Positions 10,317 through 21,632 of a stretch of DNA of 64,000 nt are shown here, in pieces. Source of the DNA: Limnephilus marmoratus (lineage: Eukaryota > Arthropoda > Insecta > Trichoptera > Limnephilidae); assembly GCA_917880885.1 (NCBI GenBank), contig OU862913.1:4650001-4714000 (forward strand), given 5' to 3'. Numbering within the stretch: the first letter of the stretch is position 1; every line of letters starts with the position of its first letter. The notes beneath the pieces are model-generated. The model saw nothing but the letters and a program-made list of their open reading frames with translations. It had not been told where the DNA came from and made no database searches. The position numbers were made by a program, and so were the translations under genes.

Positions 10317-11339
10317 TAAAGAATAAACTAAATATTAACAAAATTAATAGTGAATTACATTTAATAATGAAATTTGATTATAATGATATGTGTTGTAATA
10401 TGTTTAATATGAATGTTGTGTAGTTGGTGGATATGATCGCCGGCAGTTGAGATTGTAGAGCAGCAGGGGGGTATAACTCCGGTCAAATCCTTCAACCGAC
10501 AAGATGGCGTCACTCTGTGACGTCATCCCGCCTTATTTTGACTTTGACAGCTGGCGGTAAAAACTAACAAAATGGACGTTCTCGACATTGTATGTACGCA
10601 CGCGACGCTAATCGCTTAAACAAGTAAATATCACCGCAGTATGTAATTAGCGGACTTGAAGACATTGAATACCCAATTTAGGGAACTCGTGCGTATATTT
10701 GTGGCTAATGCTATAAAGGTAAGCTTCTTTCTTATGGTTATTTTCTAGCGAATCATTTCAGTGTCAAAGTTTTCATTTGCAGTCCTGGTTTTCACGCATT
10801 TATATTATACACTACCAGCTACGATTAGACAAATTGAATCAGTGACCAAATTCAAACAAGATATGTAAATGGAATGGATTATAAGTATTGGACGTCACAC
10901 TACTGCAAACATCTGTAAAACACATTACATATAGACAGAAATATCAATTTACACACATCCCTAGTCCTTACCCATATAAAACAAATTAAAATAATAGAAT
11001 CCTGTATAATCTAACTCCATAAATAGAGTTGGCAGGATTTACTACTTTACTTCATCTCTTCATACGTAAAAGATAACTCTTTATGGAATTTACCCACACT
11101 TTTAATCATCTTTCTGTTTTAATTGTATTCAAATTAAAATGTATTTAACCTTATATTCTTTTAACTTTGATATTCAATTATGTACCTCTACCCCTGTCTC
11201 GACACAGGTATATCCTCGTGAGACAGTCATAATAAAACCTAATGTAAACATCTTTATATAGATAAATAAATAATGTTATGTTTTGACAGTTTTGTCTGTA
11301 TTGATTTATCTCCTTATTTATTTTTGTTAATATTTTCAG

Positions 11340-11735
11340 CTCGAAACAACAAATTGTGACGGTACTTTCTTCCCCCTACAGCTGACATGCTGGTGGAGAC
11401 TACTAGTGCTGGAATGCACTCATTACCACATACTCACGTCCCACGAGCGATGGCCCCCGCCAACAGGACTCTTGGTTTGTATGCTTTATTATTATAAATT
11501 ATTACCTAGGCAAAGGTATTTATATTGCGAAGATTAGATTGATGGTGAACTTTATCCACCGGGTGCAGTGTGACGATAATACTAATGTTTTAACGTGTTT
11601 GTTGTAGGTATGTAGGTGTCATGTCAGGAGATGGGGGGCTGACGTGTCCCATCACTTTGTGCCGCAGCTGTCCTTGAGAAAAGAAAGAAGAGTGCTCCAT
11701 GGACTGGATCAGGACCTATATTTTCTTAAAATGCC
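11340..11735 (+). other. Exon-like blocks in unit 1
   Basis: Two blocks look like exons: 11340 to about 11474 (acceptor TATTTTCAG, donor GTTTGT) and from 11608 (acceptor TTGTTGTAG). Both acceptors are conserved in unit 2 at 14203 and about 14402. An open frame in the second block reads MSGDGADVSHHFVPQL after allowing for one extra G. The unit 2 counterpart is MSGDGADVCHHSLSPLF. An upstream donor AAG|GTAAGC is at 10719. A duplicated spliced transcript is possible; no known domain was recognised and the reading frames are not preserved throughout. Confidence 0.35.
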
Positions 11736-11739
11736 TTTT

Positions 11740-12660
11740 GTATTCTGTGCTATTTTTATCAGTAGAGAGAAGACGAAAACAGTGTGCAATATAGTTGTGA
11801 ATGATGAATACTTGGAGCAGGTGATCAAGTGGATGAGTTTGTGTATTTGGAAAGTATGTTTACGAGAGATGGGAATGTTGATAAAGATATTGAAAGAAGG
11901 GTAAATGCAGGATGTACGGCAGTGAGGAACTGGCAGAGGAAAAATGAAAGTAGACTGAATGCTGTAGAAATGAGATTCCTGAGACGTATGTGGTGTATAT
12001 GGTACAACCATATATGGTCATTCATATTTTCTGCCTGTACAGAGTATAAAAAGAGCAATATATTTATATTTTTACGCAGCAAAACGTTTATTGGTCAAAT
12101 CTTATGTATAGTTTCATATCAGTGATCGATGAACCGGTGGATGCAATTTTTAACCATAAGTTATTATAATGGTTTGTCTTTGTAGTTGGAAGTAACATTG
12201 TAGAAATATATTATAAGTTTGTGCAGAGTGCCTTTGAGGTGATTTTTTTACAAAAACAGCGCTAAACAAACACTGCATCCAAATATTATTATTATTTATG
12301 ATTGTGTGAGAAATGTGGAAATCCGCAAAGAATGCGAGGCTGATCGTAATGAGTATTGTTAGTATAAGATTAAGAAAGAGACTCTCAGTTGGTTTGGGCA
12401 TGTAGAACGAATGAAGGAAGCATGTAAGTAGAATATATGCCGTAGAGGTGACTGGTACATGAAATCAGGGACGCCAGAGAAAGACCTGACACGATCAAGT
12501 GAATTAGATATTGCGTCGGGCCACGTCAACAATCAGAATAGTATGTATGAGTCGATTTGTGAATGTGGCAAAGAGGGTGTGCAAAGACTGAATTGTTTGG
12601 CGGTCCACCCTATCTGTCTACCCCTGCGGTGAAATGGTGGTTAGTAGGTTATTCTTGTAT
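11740..12660 (+). pseudogene. LINE reverse-transcriptase tail, unit 1
   Basis: Fragment of the non-LTR element best preserved at 38035-38905. It reads TKTVCNIVVNDEYLEQV, then in shifted frames the RDIERRVNAG and NESRLNAVEMR blocks. A deletion removes the NSINEGLN...GSEAWN section. About 250 bp of unrelated sequence (12040-12290) interrupts it; the same insertion is in unit 2, so it predates the duplication. The 3' end carries the family hallmark CTACCCCTGCGG.GAAA...GGTTAGTAGGTTA. Confidence 0.7.
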
Positions 12661-13894
12661 TTCCTGTTTTTACCTGTTTATAATAAAACGTTAAAACGTG
12701 TAATTGAGTTTTCATTTCTCTTTGTATTTTTTAAAATAATATTTTAGGCTACCTTATTGGGTAGGTACGGAAAGAGAATTATATTGTCTATGGTCGATCC
12801 TTTTTTATTGTTTCCTCTATCCTTGTCGATGGTATGTGTGACGTAATTTGGTCTTGTTAAAAAAAAAAGTGGTAAAATATTGGCGTGTTTATGGTCAAAT
12901 AGCGTTGACACTTCGTCAGTACAAAAGGCATCAAGTTATCAATCTAATGATTGGTTTATTTATGTAGAGCAGTCTGCTGCAGTTGCTGGAGGCTGGCTGC
13001 CAGGGGGGTATAACTCCGATCCAAATTTTCAACCAAGACCGAAGATAGATAATATCTATGACTGTGTGACGTCATCTTTGCGCAATCTCTCTCCACCAAT
13101 GGGAAATTGGATGCCAATAGGAAAACTTTGAATTTAAGCTTTTGACAGCTGGGTGAAATAATGTATCCGGATTGCTCTCAACGGTTTATTTCAATGCGAC
13201 GCGAATTCAAAATTTGCTTCCTAAACAAGTGAAATAGAATTGAATACGTTTATTATCCAATTTTGAGAACTCGTGCATATGTTTGTGGCTACTAGTATCG
13301 CAAAACGTCTCATTTCGCGATATGATTATGCTCGTGAAAACCATTATAACCTGCAAACAAAAAGGTACAAACATTTATATGAAACATTTCTGCATTTATC
13401 TTGTTTTGTTTTTATCTGTCGGTCTGTCTTTATTTTTTTTATTTTATTTTATTTTTTTTTATTTGTTTGTTTACGCCTTGATGGCTTTTACATATAAAAT
13501 AAATTGTACAGGAGCATTATAACAAGTATACAGTATCATAAGTATATAGTACATAAAATGATAAACAGAGCTAGAAAGATATAAGTAGGCTTTACATAAG
13601 TAGGTATCAATATTCGAGTAATTGTTTACAAATGAGTTCAACTAGCGGATTCGTATTTGGGCTCACGCTACATTATATTCAATAATTATTGTCACAATAT
13701 CACACAAAATGTGATTCCAAATATACTCGAAGCATACCGGTATTGCAGTGGTGTAAAACATTTTTAACGATTAATATAAAAGTAGGTAATTTTCTTGTAA
13801 TTAATTATTTTTTTAATTATAATTATTTTTTTTTTTTTTTGCTATCAAATGTATGTATGTTTGTTATAATTATGAAAAAGAAAAAAAAAGAAAA

Positions 13895-14166
13895 GGTACA
13901 CAGTAATTACATATGTAAATAAGTAAGTAGGTACTATGAATGTAGTTATAATGAATGTAGTTACAGAGCAGTGGGTATTAAGTTTGTTACTGTTAACAAT
14001 GTGAAACATTTAAGGATTTTTACATTAGTTTGTTATTATCAGGAAAAAAATAAAATAAAAGGTACACAGCAATTACATATATGTATAAAGAAGTAAGTAG
14101 ATACTATGAAAGTAGTTACAGAGCAATGGGTATTAAATTTGTTACTTTAACAATCTGGAACATTTA
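13895..14166. repeat. Direct duplication of about 160 bp
   Basis: GGTACACAGTAATTACATAT at about 13894 and its near copy at about 14060 each lead into ...AAGTAAGTAG(G/A)TACTATGAA, GTTACAGAGCARTGGGTATTAA and AACATTTAAGG. No gene. The upstream T-rich stretch 13430-13460 is low complexity. Confidence 0.7.
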
Positions 14167-14202
14167 AGGTATCTCATGAGATGTTTTCTTTAATATTTTC
14201 AG

Positions 14203-14560
14203 CTCGAAACACTAAATCCTATCCTTACAGCTGACAGGCCGGTGGAGATTACTGGTGTCATTCCCCTAGAGAAGAGAGCACGTTCAACGAACGACGGCCT
14301 GCGCCTACTGATCTCTGGGTTTGTTTGCATTTTACCTTATTATAATAATACATATAAAAGCATTAATTTAGCACCTTAATAATGACATATGATTGTTGTA
14401 GGTATGTGGGACAGTAACGTTGTGGTGTCATGTCAGGAGATGGGGCTGACGTGTGCCACCACTCTCTTTCACCGCTGTTCTTGAGCGAACATAAGAAGGA
14501 GGAAGAGTACTCCATGGCCTGGACCAGGATGCAGCCGGACCAATATATTCTCAGTACGCT
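14203..14560 (+). other. Exon-like blocks in unit 2
   Basis: Counterpart of the unit 1 blocks. The acceptor TATTTTCAG|CTCGAAAC opens a block with an open frame ADRPVEITGVIPLEKRA (unit 1: ADMLVETTSAGMHSL). The acceptor TTGTTGTAG|GTATGT opens a second block reading MSGDGADVCHHSLSPLF and EHKKEEEYSMAWTRMQPDQY before running into LINE sequence. No recognised family. Confidence 0.35.
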
Positions 14561-14584
14561 TAGGTTTTCTAAATTTGTTCTATT

Positions 14585-16060
14585 TTTATCGTTAAAGAGA
14601 GTACGAACACATTGTGCAATATAGTTGTGAACTTGGAGCAGGTGGATGAGTTTGTATATCGTGGGAAGTATGTGTATGAGAGACGGGAAGGCTGATAGAG
14701 ATATTGAAAGAAGGGTAAATGTAGGTAATTCTATTAATGGAGGACTGAATGCGGGAGGAATGCAGATCCGGGCACAGTTTGGAAATTTAATAAAAAGGCA
14801 CTTTCTAGATGAGAAAAGTGTGGAAAAGCTGAATAAAACAAAAATTAAGGCGCGCTCGGCAAAATTGAGGGAGATACAACCGTTCAAAGTATTTAAAATT
14901 TCACTTTACAAACTGATATTGACAGTCCGCCCGCCATTTTTTTTATAACCTAATATGCTAAACATGGTTTGTGATACAAAAAAGTGCCCCTTTATAGCGC
15001 CTGCTCACGTCAAGGCAAGAAAAACATCCCAGTTTTCAAGTGGTTTAGCGGCTACGCTAGGTTTGTGTAACATGGTTTGTGATTCTGGCGTACTATCAAT
15101 TCTGTATTAGGTCTGGGATCCAACATACCTAAGCGGTGAAAACATGGCGAACGAACAACGAACTGTCAATATCAGTTCGCCAAGTGATTTTTTAAATACT
15201 TTGAACGGTTGTATCTCCCTCAATTTTGCCGAGCGCGCCTTAATTTATTTTTTATTCATCATCTCCATACTTTTCTCATCTAGAAAGTGCCTTTTTATTA
15301 AATTTCCAAACTGTGCCCGGATCTGCATTTCACCCCTGAATGCTGTTGGCGCTAACAAAAAACTGTGTAAAGAAGTGAAACTAGCAGTCCACAACGGAAT
15401 GCTGGTACCTACCCTTATGTATGGCAGTGAGGCATGGAACTGGCAGAGTACAAAAAATATAATATGTACATTTTATATGCAGCAAAGCGTTCATCGGTCA
15501 AATCGTTGTACGTATAGGTAGTTTCATATCAATGATCGATGAACCGGTGGATGCAAGTTTTATCCATAAGTTGTTATAATGGATTGTCTACTTTGTAGTT
15601 GGAATTAGATTGCAGAAATATAAGTTTGTGCAGAGTACCTTTGAGGTATTTTTTTACAAAAAATGGCGCTATACAAATCATCCAAATATTATTATTTATG
15701 ATCAAGCAATGCAATGCAAGGCTGATCATAATGAGTAAGATTGAAAGGGACCCTCAGATGGTTTGGGCATGTAGAGCGAATGAACGAAGCGTGGGGTGTA
15801 AGTAGAATATATGACGCAGATGTGAGTGGTAGATGAAGTCAGGGACGCCAGAGGAAAACCTGACACGATCAAGGGAATCCGATACTTGCATCGGGCCACG
15901 TCAAGAGTCAGAAATAGTATGTATGAGTCGATGTGTGAGTGTGAATGAGGCAGAGAGTGTGTGCCAAGACCCAGTTGTTTGACGGTCCGTCCTATCGGCC
16001 TACCCCTGCGGGGAAACGGCGTGATTTTTAGTTAGTTTTTCTTGTATTTCCTGTTTTTAA
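14585..16060 (+). pseudogene. LINE reverse-transcriptase tail, unit 2, split by a MITE
   Basis: Same non-LTR fragment as in unit 1. The RDIERRVNVGNSINGGLNA reading stops at the foldback MITE and resumes at 15337 with NAVGANKKLCKEVKLAVHNG and VPTLMYGSEAWNW. The shared 250-bp insertion follows (15455-15700). The WFGHVER-type region is frameshifted, and the 3' end is CTACCCCTGCGGGGAAACGG near 16000. It is dead. Confidence 0.72.
14753..15335. mobile_element. Foldback MITE, copy 2 (583 bp), 8-bp duplication CTGAATGC
   Basis: Complete copy. Ends GGGAGGAATGCAGATCC and GGGGTGAAATGCAGATCC point inward, and the arms stay complementary for about 190 bp (GGCACTTTCTAGATGAGAAA; CGCTCGGCAAAATTGAGGGA). CTGAATGC flanks both sides (14745-14752 and 15336-15343) and lies within the LINE reading frame, so removing the element plus one duplication restores the LINE sequence. 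Confidence 0.93.
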
Positions 16061-16103
16061 TAAAATACTAAAACGTTTAATTGAGTTTTTCATTTTTCTG
16101 TTG

Positions 16104-16365
16104 AAACCAGAGAAATGTCAAAGTCGATACTATCGTAGGAAAGCTAAATCTTATTTGAAATTGTTCTTCCCCTTTTGAAGGGATTGAAATTTCAAGTAAT
16201 TTTAGGTTATTTTTACGACAGTTGGTTTCTTCATAGGGCAACGGGTTTCAATCTGACAAAGCTCTGTCCGGAGAAAATGAGCAGTAAAGAAAAGTAAGCT
16301 CATTTTCTCAAGGCAGCGATTGTCAGATCCAGCTCTGTTCCCTGGGGAATATTTTGACATTTAAT
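16104..16365. mobile_element. Short insertion with internal hairpin, unit 2 only
   Basis: Unit 1 runs straight from the TTGAGTTTTCATTT block to AAAATAATATTTTAGG (12700-12750). Unit 2 has about 260 extra bases between these points. Inside, GAAAATGAGC...GCTCATTTTC and TCTGACAAAGC...GATTGTCAGA form nested inverted repeats centred at about 16288. The outer ends (GAAATGTCAAA / TTTTGACATTT) suggest a small MITE, but no clear target duplication was found. Confidence 0.5.
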
Positions 16366-16855
16366 TTTATTTTTAAAATAATATTTTAGGCTAATAAATT
16401 GGGTAGGTACTGAAAGATAATTATATTGTCTATGGTCGAGCCTTTTATTTTGTTTCCTCTATCCCCTTGTCTATGGTATGTGTGACGACATCGTTGCGCA
16501 TATCGAATAAAAAGTCGTCAAATATAGGTATGTACATGGTCAAATAGCGTTGACACTTGGTCCATAGTAAAACCACGAAGTTATCAATCTAATGACTGGT
16601 TTATTTATGCTGGCTGCTGCGGAACGTGCACCTGAAAATAATAACAATGAAAGTAGTACAAAAGTAGTATAAGTATTACGGGTATATTGTTTCGACATGT
16701 TGAATGGTGACGAGGGAATGGTATAAGTGGGTATATCAATCAGTTAAGAATATTTTTTTTTACTATGTAGATTTTGTGACTTTTCAAAACTATTTTGTTA
16801 GTATCACTTATTCTTTTAACATAATTATTTACCAATGAATTTGTAGATGATCTGA

Positions 16856-18210
16856 TTAAATGTTGCAAAATAATATTTGATGAATGTCTAGCAGGACAGT
16901 TGAAATCTGTGTAATAGCTAAGTGAGTTTCTCTCGTCAGTGAATTAAAATTATTATTTGAAGCTTTCCATGAATCTAACCATTTAATAATTTTTTCCAAA
17001 TATGCTACATTTTCTTCACAAAGAAAGAAAGTGGTTGTTGAAGGAGATTTCACAACCGTATTCCCTTGAATGGAGTTTTTACATTGACAATATTCCACCA
17101 CGTGCGAATTAAATATATGAAATCAGCAGTTGTTGCAAAATGGGGAATATTATGTTGCTCACCTAGAATCATCAATGCCTATTGGAACAAATTCATTAAA
17201 TACATTTGAACAAGCTGTCTTGTTTTGTCTTTCAAAAGAACTTGGGCAAAGATATTTCATTGTTAATCCGTAAGCATACTTGACTAAATTTTTACATTCT
17301 GATTCATGAAGTCGTTTTATGGAAGAAAACGCAGCTATTGATTCTGACGTATGATCTTCAAAGTGTGGAAATGATAATACTTGTTGAGTGTCTTTAAACG
17401 GGGGAGTGCTGAAAGATATCATAGCTTTTCTATTAATGGAATTATTATCACTAACGGGGAGTATATGGACTACTACTTTATATCGAGAGAGTAAACTTTG
17501 AATCATAAAGACATGGGCAGTACCTAGTAGCTGCGTTTTCACTAATGTAAGCTATTCCCAAAATGCTGCCTCCGCTGTAATCTAAATATGGCAATATGTG
17601 AATTTCATCCATCATCAATGTTACATTTAAATCACTTTTCATTAACAAATTAAATTTATGTTGCATAAACGACAAAAAATGAGTGTCACTCTGTTCATTT
17701 AGTTGGTTTGTATGAAACTTGGAGCAAACTCTTCTCAAAGTTCTAGGACGGGGAAACGTTAGATGATCTGAGCCTCGTAGAAATTTATATGAATGGGTTG
17801 AAATAAGAATACTGCAAAACATGGTGAATATCTTGCAGCCCCTGATTTTCGATTTAATAATTGTAATTGTTGTTAAAAATTGATTTTTTTTTGCTTTTTA
17901 GTATCATCTGTTAATAAGTTATCAACTTCACTTAGTAAATGAACCACAGTTTCTAATAGTGTCTATAGCATTGTCAGAAACATTTTTGAAGGACTGAATT
18001 GATAATTAAATAGTATTAAGTTCATTGTAATTGTTTATTTGCTGTGGAAATGTTTTTTTACCTAGTTGTTTTAATTCTACGCTTTCAACAAATAAACTCA
18101 ACTGTAAATTTATATCAACAACGGCAGATGCAATGACTTTTGGAAATGGAGTTGATGCAAGATAAAAAAAAAAAACTAGGAAATTTCTTTTTTCACGGTA
18201 ATGCAATCAG
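16856..18210 (-). pseudogene. P-element-like (THAP9-type) transposase, central part
   Basis: Relic of a P-superfamily transposase, an RNase-H-fold DDE enzyme related to THAP9. Reading from 17960 leftward: LLNRKSGAARYSPC, then YKFLRGSDHLTFPRPRTLRR, LMKSDLNVTLMMDEIHILPYL and GGSILGIAY. A frameshift falls at about 17550, then TAHVFMIQSLLSRYKVVVHI, then SDNNSINRKAM. About 30 residues normally between VVHILPV and SDNN are missing. Stops separate the 17101-16856 tail (LTRETHLAITQISTVLLDI). The 18206-18006 stretch is probably the region before the catalytic core. The gene is split from its THAP exons by the hAT element at 18238. Confidence 0.85.
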
Positions 18211-18237
18211 TTGGGAAGTTATTTTTGTCAATGCAAC

Positions 18238-19394
18238 CAGTGCCGTAAATAGCCTTTTCTGCGCCCTGTGCGAGCTTCTATAACTGCGCCCTATTTAAGT
18301 GGGCCCTTCGCCTATTATACCACCCACTGTGTCTCACTCACTAAAACTCAAACGCAAGTTCACTAGTGCAAATGCGTTGCCCACCCTGATGCTTACGATT
18401 TAATTTTTGGGCCACTTTGGTCTTCATACTTCTATGGTAAAATACCCTGCAAAGTTTCAGTAAACTGTAAATTAATTTAATTTGAAGTACTTGGTATGGT
18501 ACAGTTTTGAATAAGGAAGGTAGCATAGCATAATATAAATTGCGATTAAGTATGAATTGGTGAAAAAAGGTTAATTCGAAAATATTTGCAAAGATTATTC
18601 ACAACTACACAATACACAAATGAATGAGACCACAAATGAATAAGTTCAGATAGTAAAGATTTAAAGCAAGCCATAAACTTTTAAGATTTATTTTTCGCGC
18701 TTTCTTCATTGCGAAATCGTTGATAACCTTTTCATACGACAGGCACCGTCCTATGTCGCGTTCAAACGACAAAATAGCTAGGCCGGTCAACCTTTCTTGG
18801 CCAATCGTCGAGCGCAAGTAAGTTTTTATTAATTTGAGCTTACTGAATGATCTTTCGCAGGAAGCTACAGTCAATGGCATTGTTAAAAAAATCTTTATAG
18901 CGACTACTACATTGGGAAACATCTCTTTTAAATCTAGTTCGACTATAGCTTTAAGAAGACCCAGACTTGAATTACGGTCACTTTTATCAAATAATGTAGT
19001 CGTTTCAACTTGACTCTTTAAAGTGTCTAATTCAGCCCAAAATTCAGTAGCATTAATATCTGCCGAATATTTTATACTCAAATCAGCCGCATGTTTTTTT
19101 AGTTCTTTAGCAGGATAATTAGCAATCGTTCTATTGTCAAAAAATTAAAAAGGTGGTGAATGTTGTGAAGTTTCTCAAATCGCCATGTAAACAGACGTTT
19201 TTGATGATACTGGTATGTAGGTACGTTTGTGTTGAAATCGAGCACTAGGGGCGCAGCGGGGCCGGAAACTTATCAGGAGCAATCAGGCGCAAAACGAAAA
19301 AATAATAGTCCTGCCTAGTCTGGCCATTCTTGCGCCCCCCAGAGTCTACGCCCTGTGCCTGGGCACCGGTGGCACCGCCCTATTTACGGCACTG
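18238..19394 (-). mobile_element. hAT-like element (1157 bp), 8-bp duplication AATGCAAC
   Basis: Both ends begin CAGTGCCGTAAATAG reading inward. AATGCAAC lies immediately outside each (18230-18237 and 19395-19402). CAG-type ends plus an 8-bp duplication and a hAT dimerisation domain inside identify the superfamily. It sits inside the P-like relic, so it is the younger insertion. It is internally deleted: an intact hAT transposase gene would not fit. Confidence 0.93.
18605..19081 (-). pseudogene. hAT transposase C-terminal fragment
   Basis: 158 codons open from 19081. The stretch KEMFPNVVVAIKIFLTMPLT, then VASCERSFSKLKLIKTYLRS and LTGLAILSFE, is the C-terminal dimerisation domain of hAT transposases (ZMYM/TTF-type proteins share it). 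Upstream is a helical segment with FWAELDTLKSQVETTTLF. The BED finger and the catalytic Asp region are missing. It could give a small dimerisation-only peptide if transcribed; nothing shows that it is. Confidence 0.85.
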
Positions 19395-19469
19395 AATGCA
19401 ACCTAAAAAAATCATAAAAAGTTGAAAAATGGTTCTGACATTCAAAGACTGCAATAGAAACTATGCTCT

Positions 19470-19690
19470 TTTCTACTATTATTTGTAAATTAAGAAGTTC
19501 TTTCCTGCTTTTCCTTCCGTCCACACTTTCTCAGGAGTCGTTGACAGGTAGGCTGGACATAATTTGGCAGAATTGACGGGATAGCAAGTTTCACCCTCTT
19601 GCACTTCATTATGCATTGCTCTCCAGTTTGTATGTTGGTGTGGACACTGGTTGTAACGATGTCCTCCTTTCTAAAATGCAGCTCGCAAAC
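19470..19690 (-). pseudogene. P-like transposase, THAP-domain exon 2
   Basis: After an acceptor TTTTCAG (reverse of 19691-19697) the frame reads VCELHFRKEDIVTTSV and CKRVKLAIPSILPNYV. C-x2-H-F followed by the (A/V)IPS-I-P tail is the second half of a THAP zinc-binding domain. A stop follows about 20 residues later. The hAT insertion at 18238-19394 separates it from the catalytic region. Confidence 0.72.
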
Positions 19691-20265
19691 CTGAAAAGTT
19701 ATTAGGTACTTTAGTTAAGTTAAGTTATTAATTAAGTTAATTTATTTTTATTTTTAAATTAAGCTCCTTCTTCCACCAGCAGACTATCTTACAAGATATA
19801 TCAAACTGAGAGCAGATCTGGCAGCATAACATGCTGGTTTGCGATATGATGTTGAAAGATGCTCACCATCTCAAATAATCATAAATGTCAATCTCTTTCT
19901 AAACCTCAATAATCAATATTGCATTCAATTTTACTTGTAAACATAATGTAGGTCATTTTTCACAATGCACGACAATAAATATTAAATACCTATCTCAGCA
20001 CTTCATTGACACGTTGCATTTTTTCATTGTGTTGTCTTTCATTACAGCAAAACCGATACAATATATTAAATTAGACAAGAAAGTTATGAGACAACAACAT
20101 TATTAGACAATAAACACATTTTAAAATAAAAGTAAAAACATGTGCAAACACCACATTACCTACATTACAATCGATTTTTCTGACATTTTTCATATAAATT
20201 GAGGTTATGTACAAAATTGAATTCTGTAGCTATTTGCAATAAAAAAATAACCACATTTCACTTAC

Positions 20266-20393
20266 CGTTGAATATTTTATTGGAATGAAATCCCGGTCTA
20301 TTACGTAATATAACATCAATATCATTTGGGAACTTGAACGTAAGACATCTTGGTTCGTTGTCGTAAATTCCTTTACAACGAGGTATAGGTCTC
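20266..20393 (-). pseudogene. P-like transposase, THAP-domain exon 1
   Basis: The minus strand reads PRCKGIYDNEPRCLTFKFPN and DIDVILRNRPGFHSNKIFN, then a GTAAGT donor at 20265. PxC-K...LTFKFP is the N-terminal half of a THAP domain. The codon before Pro is ATA where MP(R)C proteins have ATG, so the start seems lost. The phase does not join exon 2 directly, and a linking exon of about 15-20 residues was not found in 19691-20265. Confidence 0.7.
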
Positions 20394-21411
20394 GCAAGTT
20401 AAGTTGACTTCATCACAGTACTCACACAGATGCAAAACTTTCATACAGCGTGTTTCGTTTTGGGCTTTTAACAAAAAAGCAATTAATAATTATTTCACAA
20501 TTGAGAATTCGAATCCAAAGCGTGTTTAAATCGGTAACATAAAACTAATGTTGTTTTACAACATTTTTATAGAAATACTGAAGGTTTAGGAAGAAAAATA
20601 AATTTATTAACTTAAAGCGATAATCTTCAGGATTGAATTCAAAGGGGTATTCACAGTGGCGTAGCGTGGGGTTCGGCCGCCCGGGCGGAGGAAAATTTTG
20701 CCGCCCCCCTCCCCCTCCCTATCTTCTACAGGTACTTTATCCGCAAATTTTCAAGCGCTGACCGGGGGGAGGGGGGGGAGATATCCTATTTTTGTATGCC
20801 AATTTTTTAAGCCGATTTTTACAATCCCATGTGCCGAGAACGCAGTGTTACCGAAGCTCCCGATTTCGCGGGAGATCTCCCGATTTTTCACTTCGTCTCC
20901 CGATCTACCGGAATGGCATTAAAAATTTCCCGATTTTCAAAGTTCCCAGCAATTTGTCGTTTCTCGTCAATTCTTTGTTTATGGTCCTCTCAAAAGGCAA
21001 ATTATTGTCTGTGGTTAAAAAAAATATATTCCCCGGATTCGGGTATTGACCAGAATAATTACAAAATTCTGCAATCTAAGCATATCTCTATTAAGGTAAG
21101 GCCACACTGAGCCCACGCAACGCCACGCCACGTGGGTAGACGTCACCATTTCCATATCTGGACTGCTTACCATCCACACATTTTCTATGGAAACGGGTGC
21201 TTTAGAAACATACTAGCCCCACGCAATGCAAACCGACGCCCCCTACGCTACGCGGACCTGCCGCAGCCAGATCGGCGTGGGCCATGTGGAAGGTGGAGGG
21301 GGTATGGTCACGCCTACTACGAGATGATTTTACATCTTTTTGGTGTTATCTGAGCATCTAACGTTGTTTCGCTATATCTATGGTTGTTTTTTTGACAGAT
21401 ATTATTAAAAA

Positions 21412-21540
21412 ATGGATGACGAACAGTTTATTGAAGCTTTTAGACGGCACGAAGTTATTTATAAAATCAAATTACAGGATTATAGAGATTCTGCATACGC
21501 AGTGCAACTTAGGAAGAAATTTCAGCCATTTATGGCATGA
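21412..21540 (+). pseudogene. MADF-domain stub, Harbinger copy 2
   Basis: Identical in sense to the stub at 6905-7033: MDDEQFIEAFRRHEVIYK..., stopping after about 42 residues at ...FQPFMA. Only half a MADF domain is present. Confidence 0.75.
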
Positions 21541-21632
21541 TTTTCAATATTATACCCCTATAATGAATGTCAATCAAACTTTAGATCTTTCTCTGGTCCC
21601 AATTGACTTTCGAAGATGTGTGTTTTCTTTTT

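Larger units (their letters stand above)
10457..12966. repeat. Tandem duplication, unit 1
   Basis: The unit begins GTAGAGCAG...GGGGGGTATAACTCCG and ends where the same phrase recurs at 12967. Unit 1 and unit 2 share, in order: the start motif, a block ending GAACTCGTGC(G/A)TAT(A/G)TTTGTGGCTA, the exon-like block after TATTTTCAG|CTCGAAAC, the block after TTGTAG|GTATGT, a LINE fragment, a short insertion within it, and a tail ending ATCTAATGAYTGGTTTATTTATG. This is a segmental tandem duplication rather than two independent insertions. Confidence 0.85.
12967..16612. repeat. Tandem duplication, unit 2
   Basis: Second copy of the 10457-12966 segment, expanded to about 3.6 kb by a foldback MITE (14753-15335), an insertion near 16104-16365, and an internal duplication (13895-14166). 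The end at about 16612 matches the unit 1/unit 2 junction. The many substitutions between units suggest an old duplication. Confidence 0.85.

Noticed and set aside
14363..14887. Minus-strand 174-codon frame
   Set aside because: It runs across the foldback MITE arm and an exon-like block on the other strand; it is a chimera of unrelated repeats.
20698..21110. Overlapping plus-strand frames of 74-93 codons at the left of elements A and B
   Set aside because: They cover GC-rich TIR and subterminal CTCCCGATTT repeats; no homology, and the three frames overlap each other.
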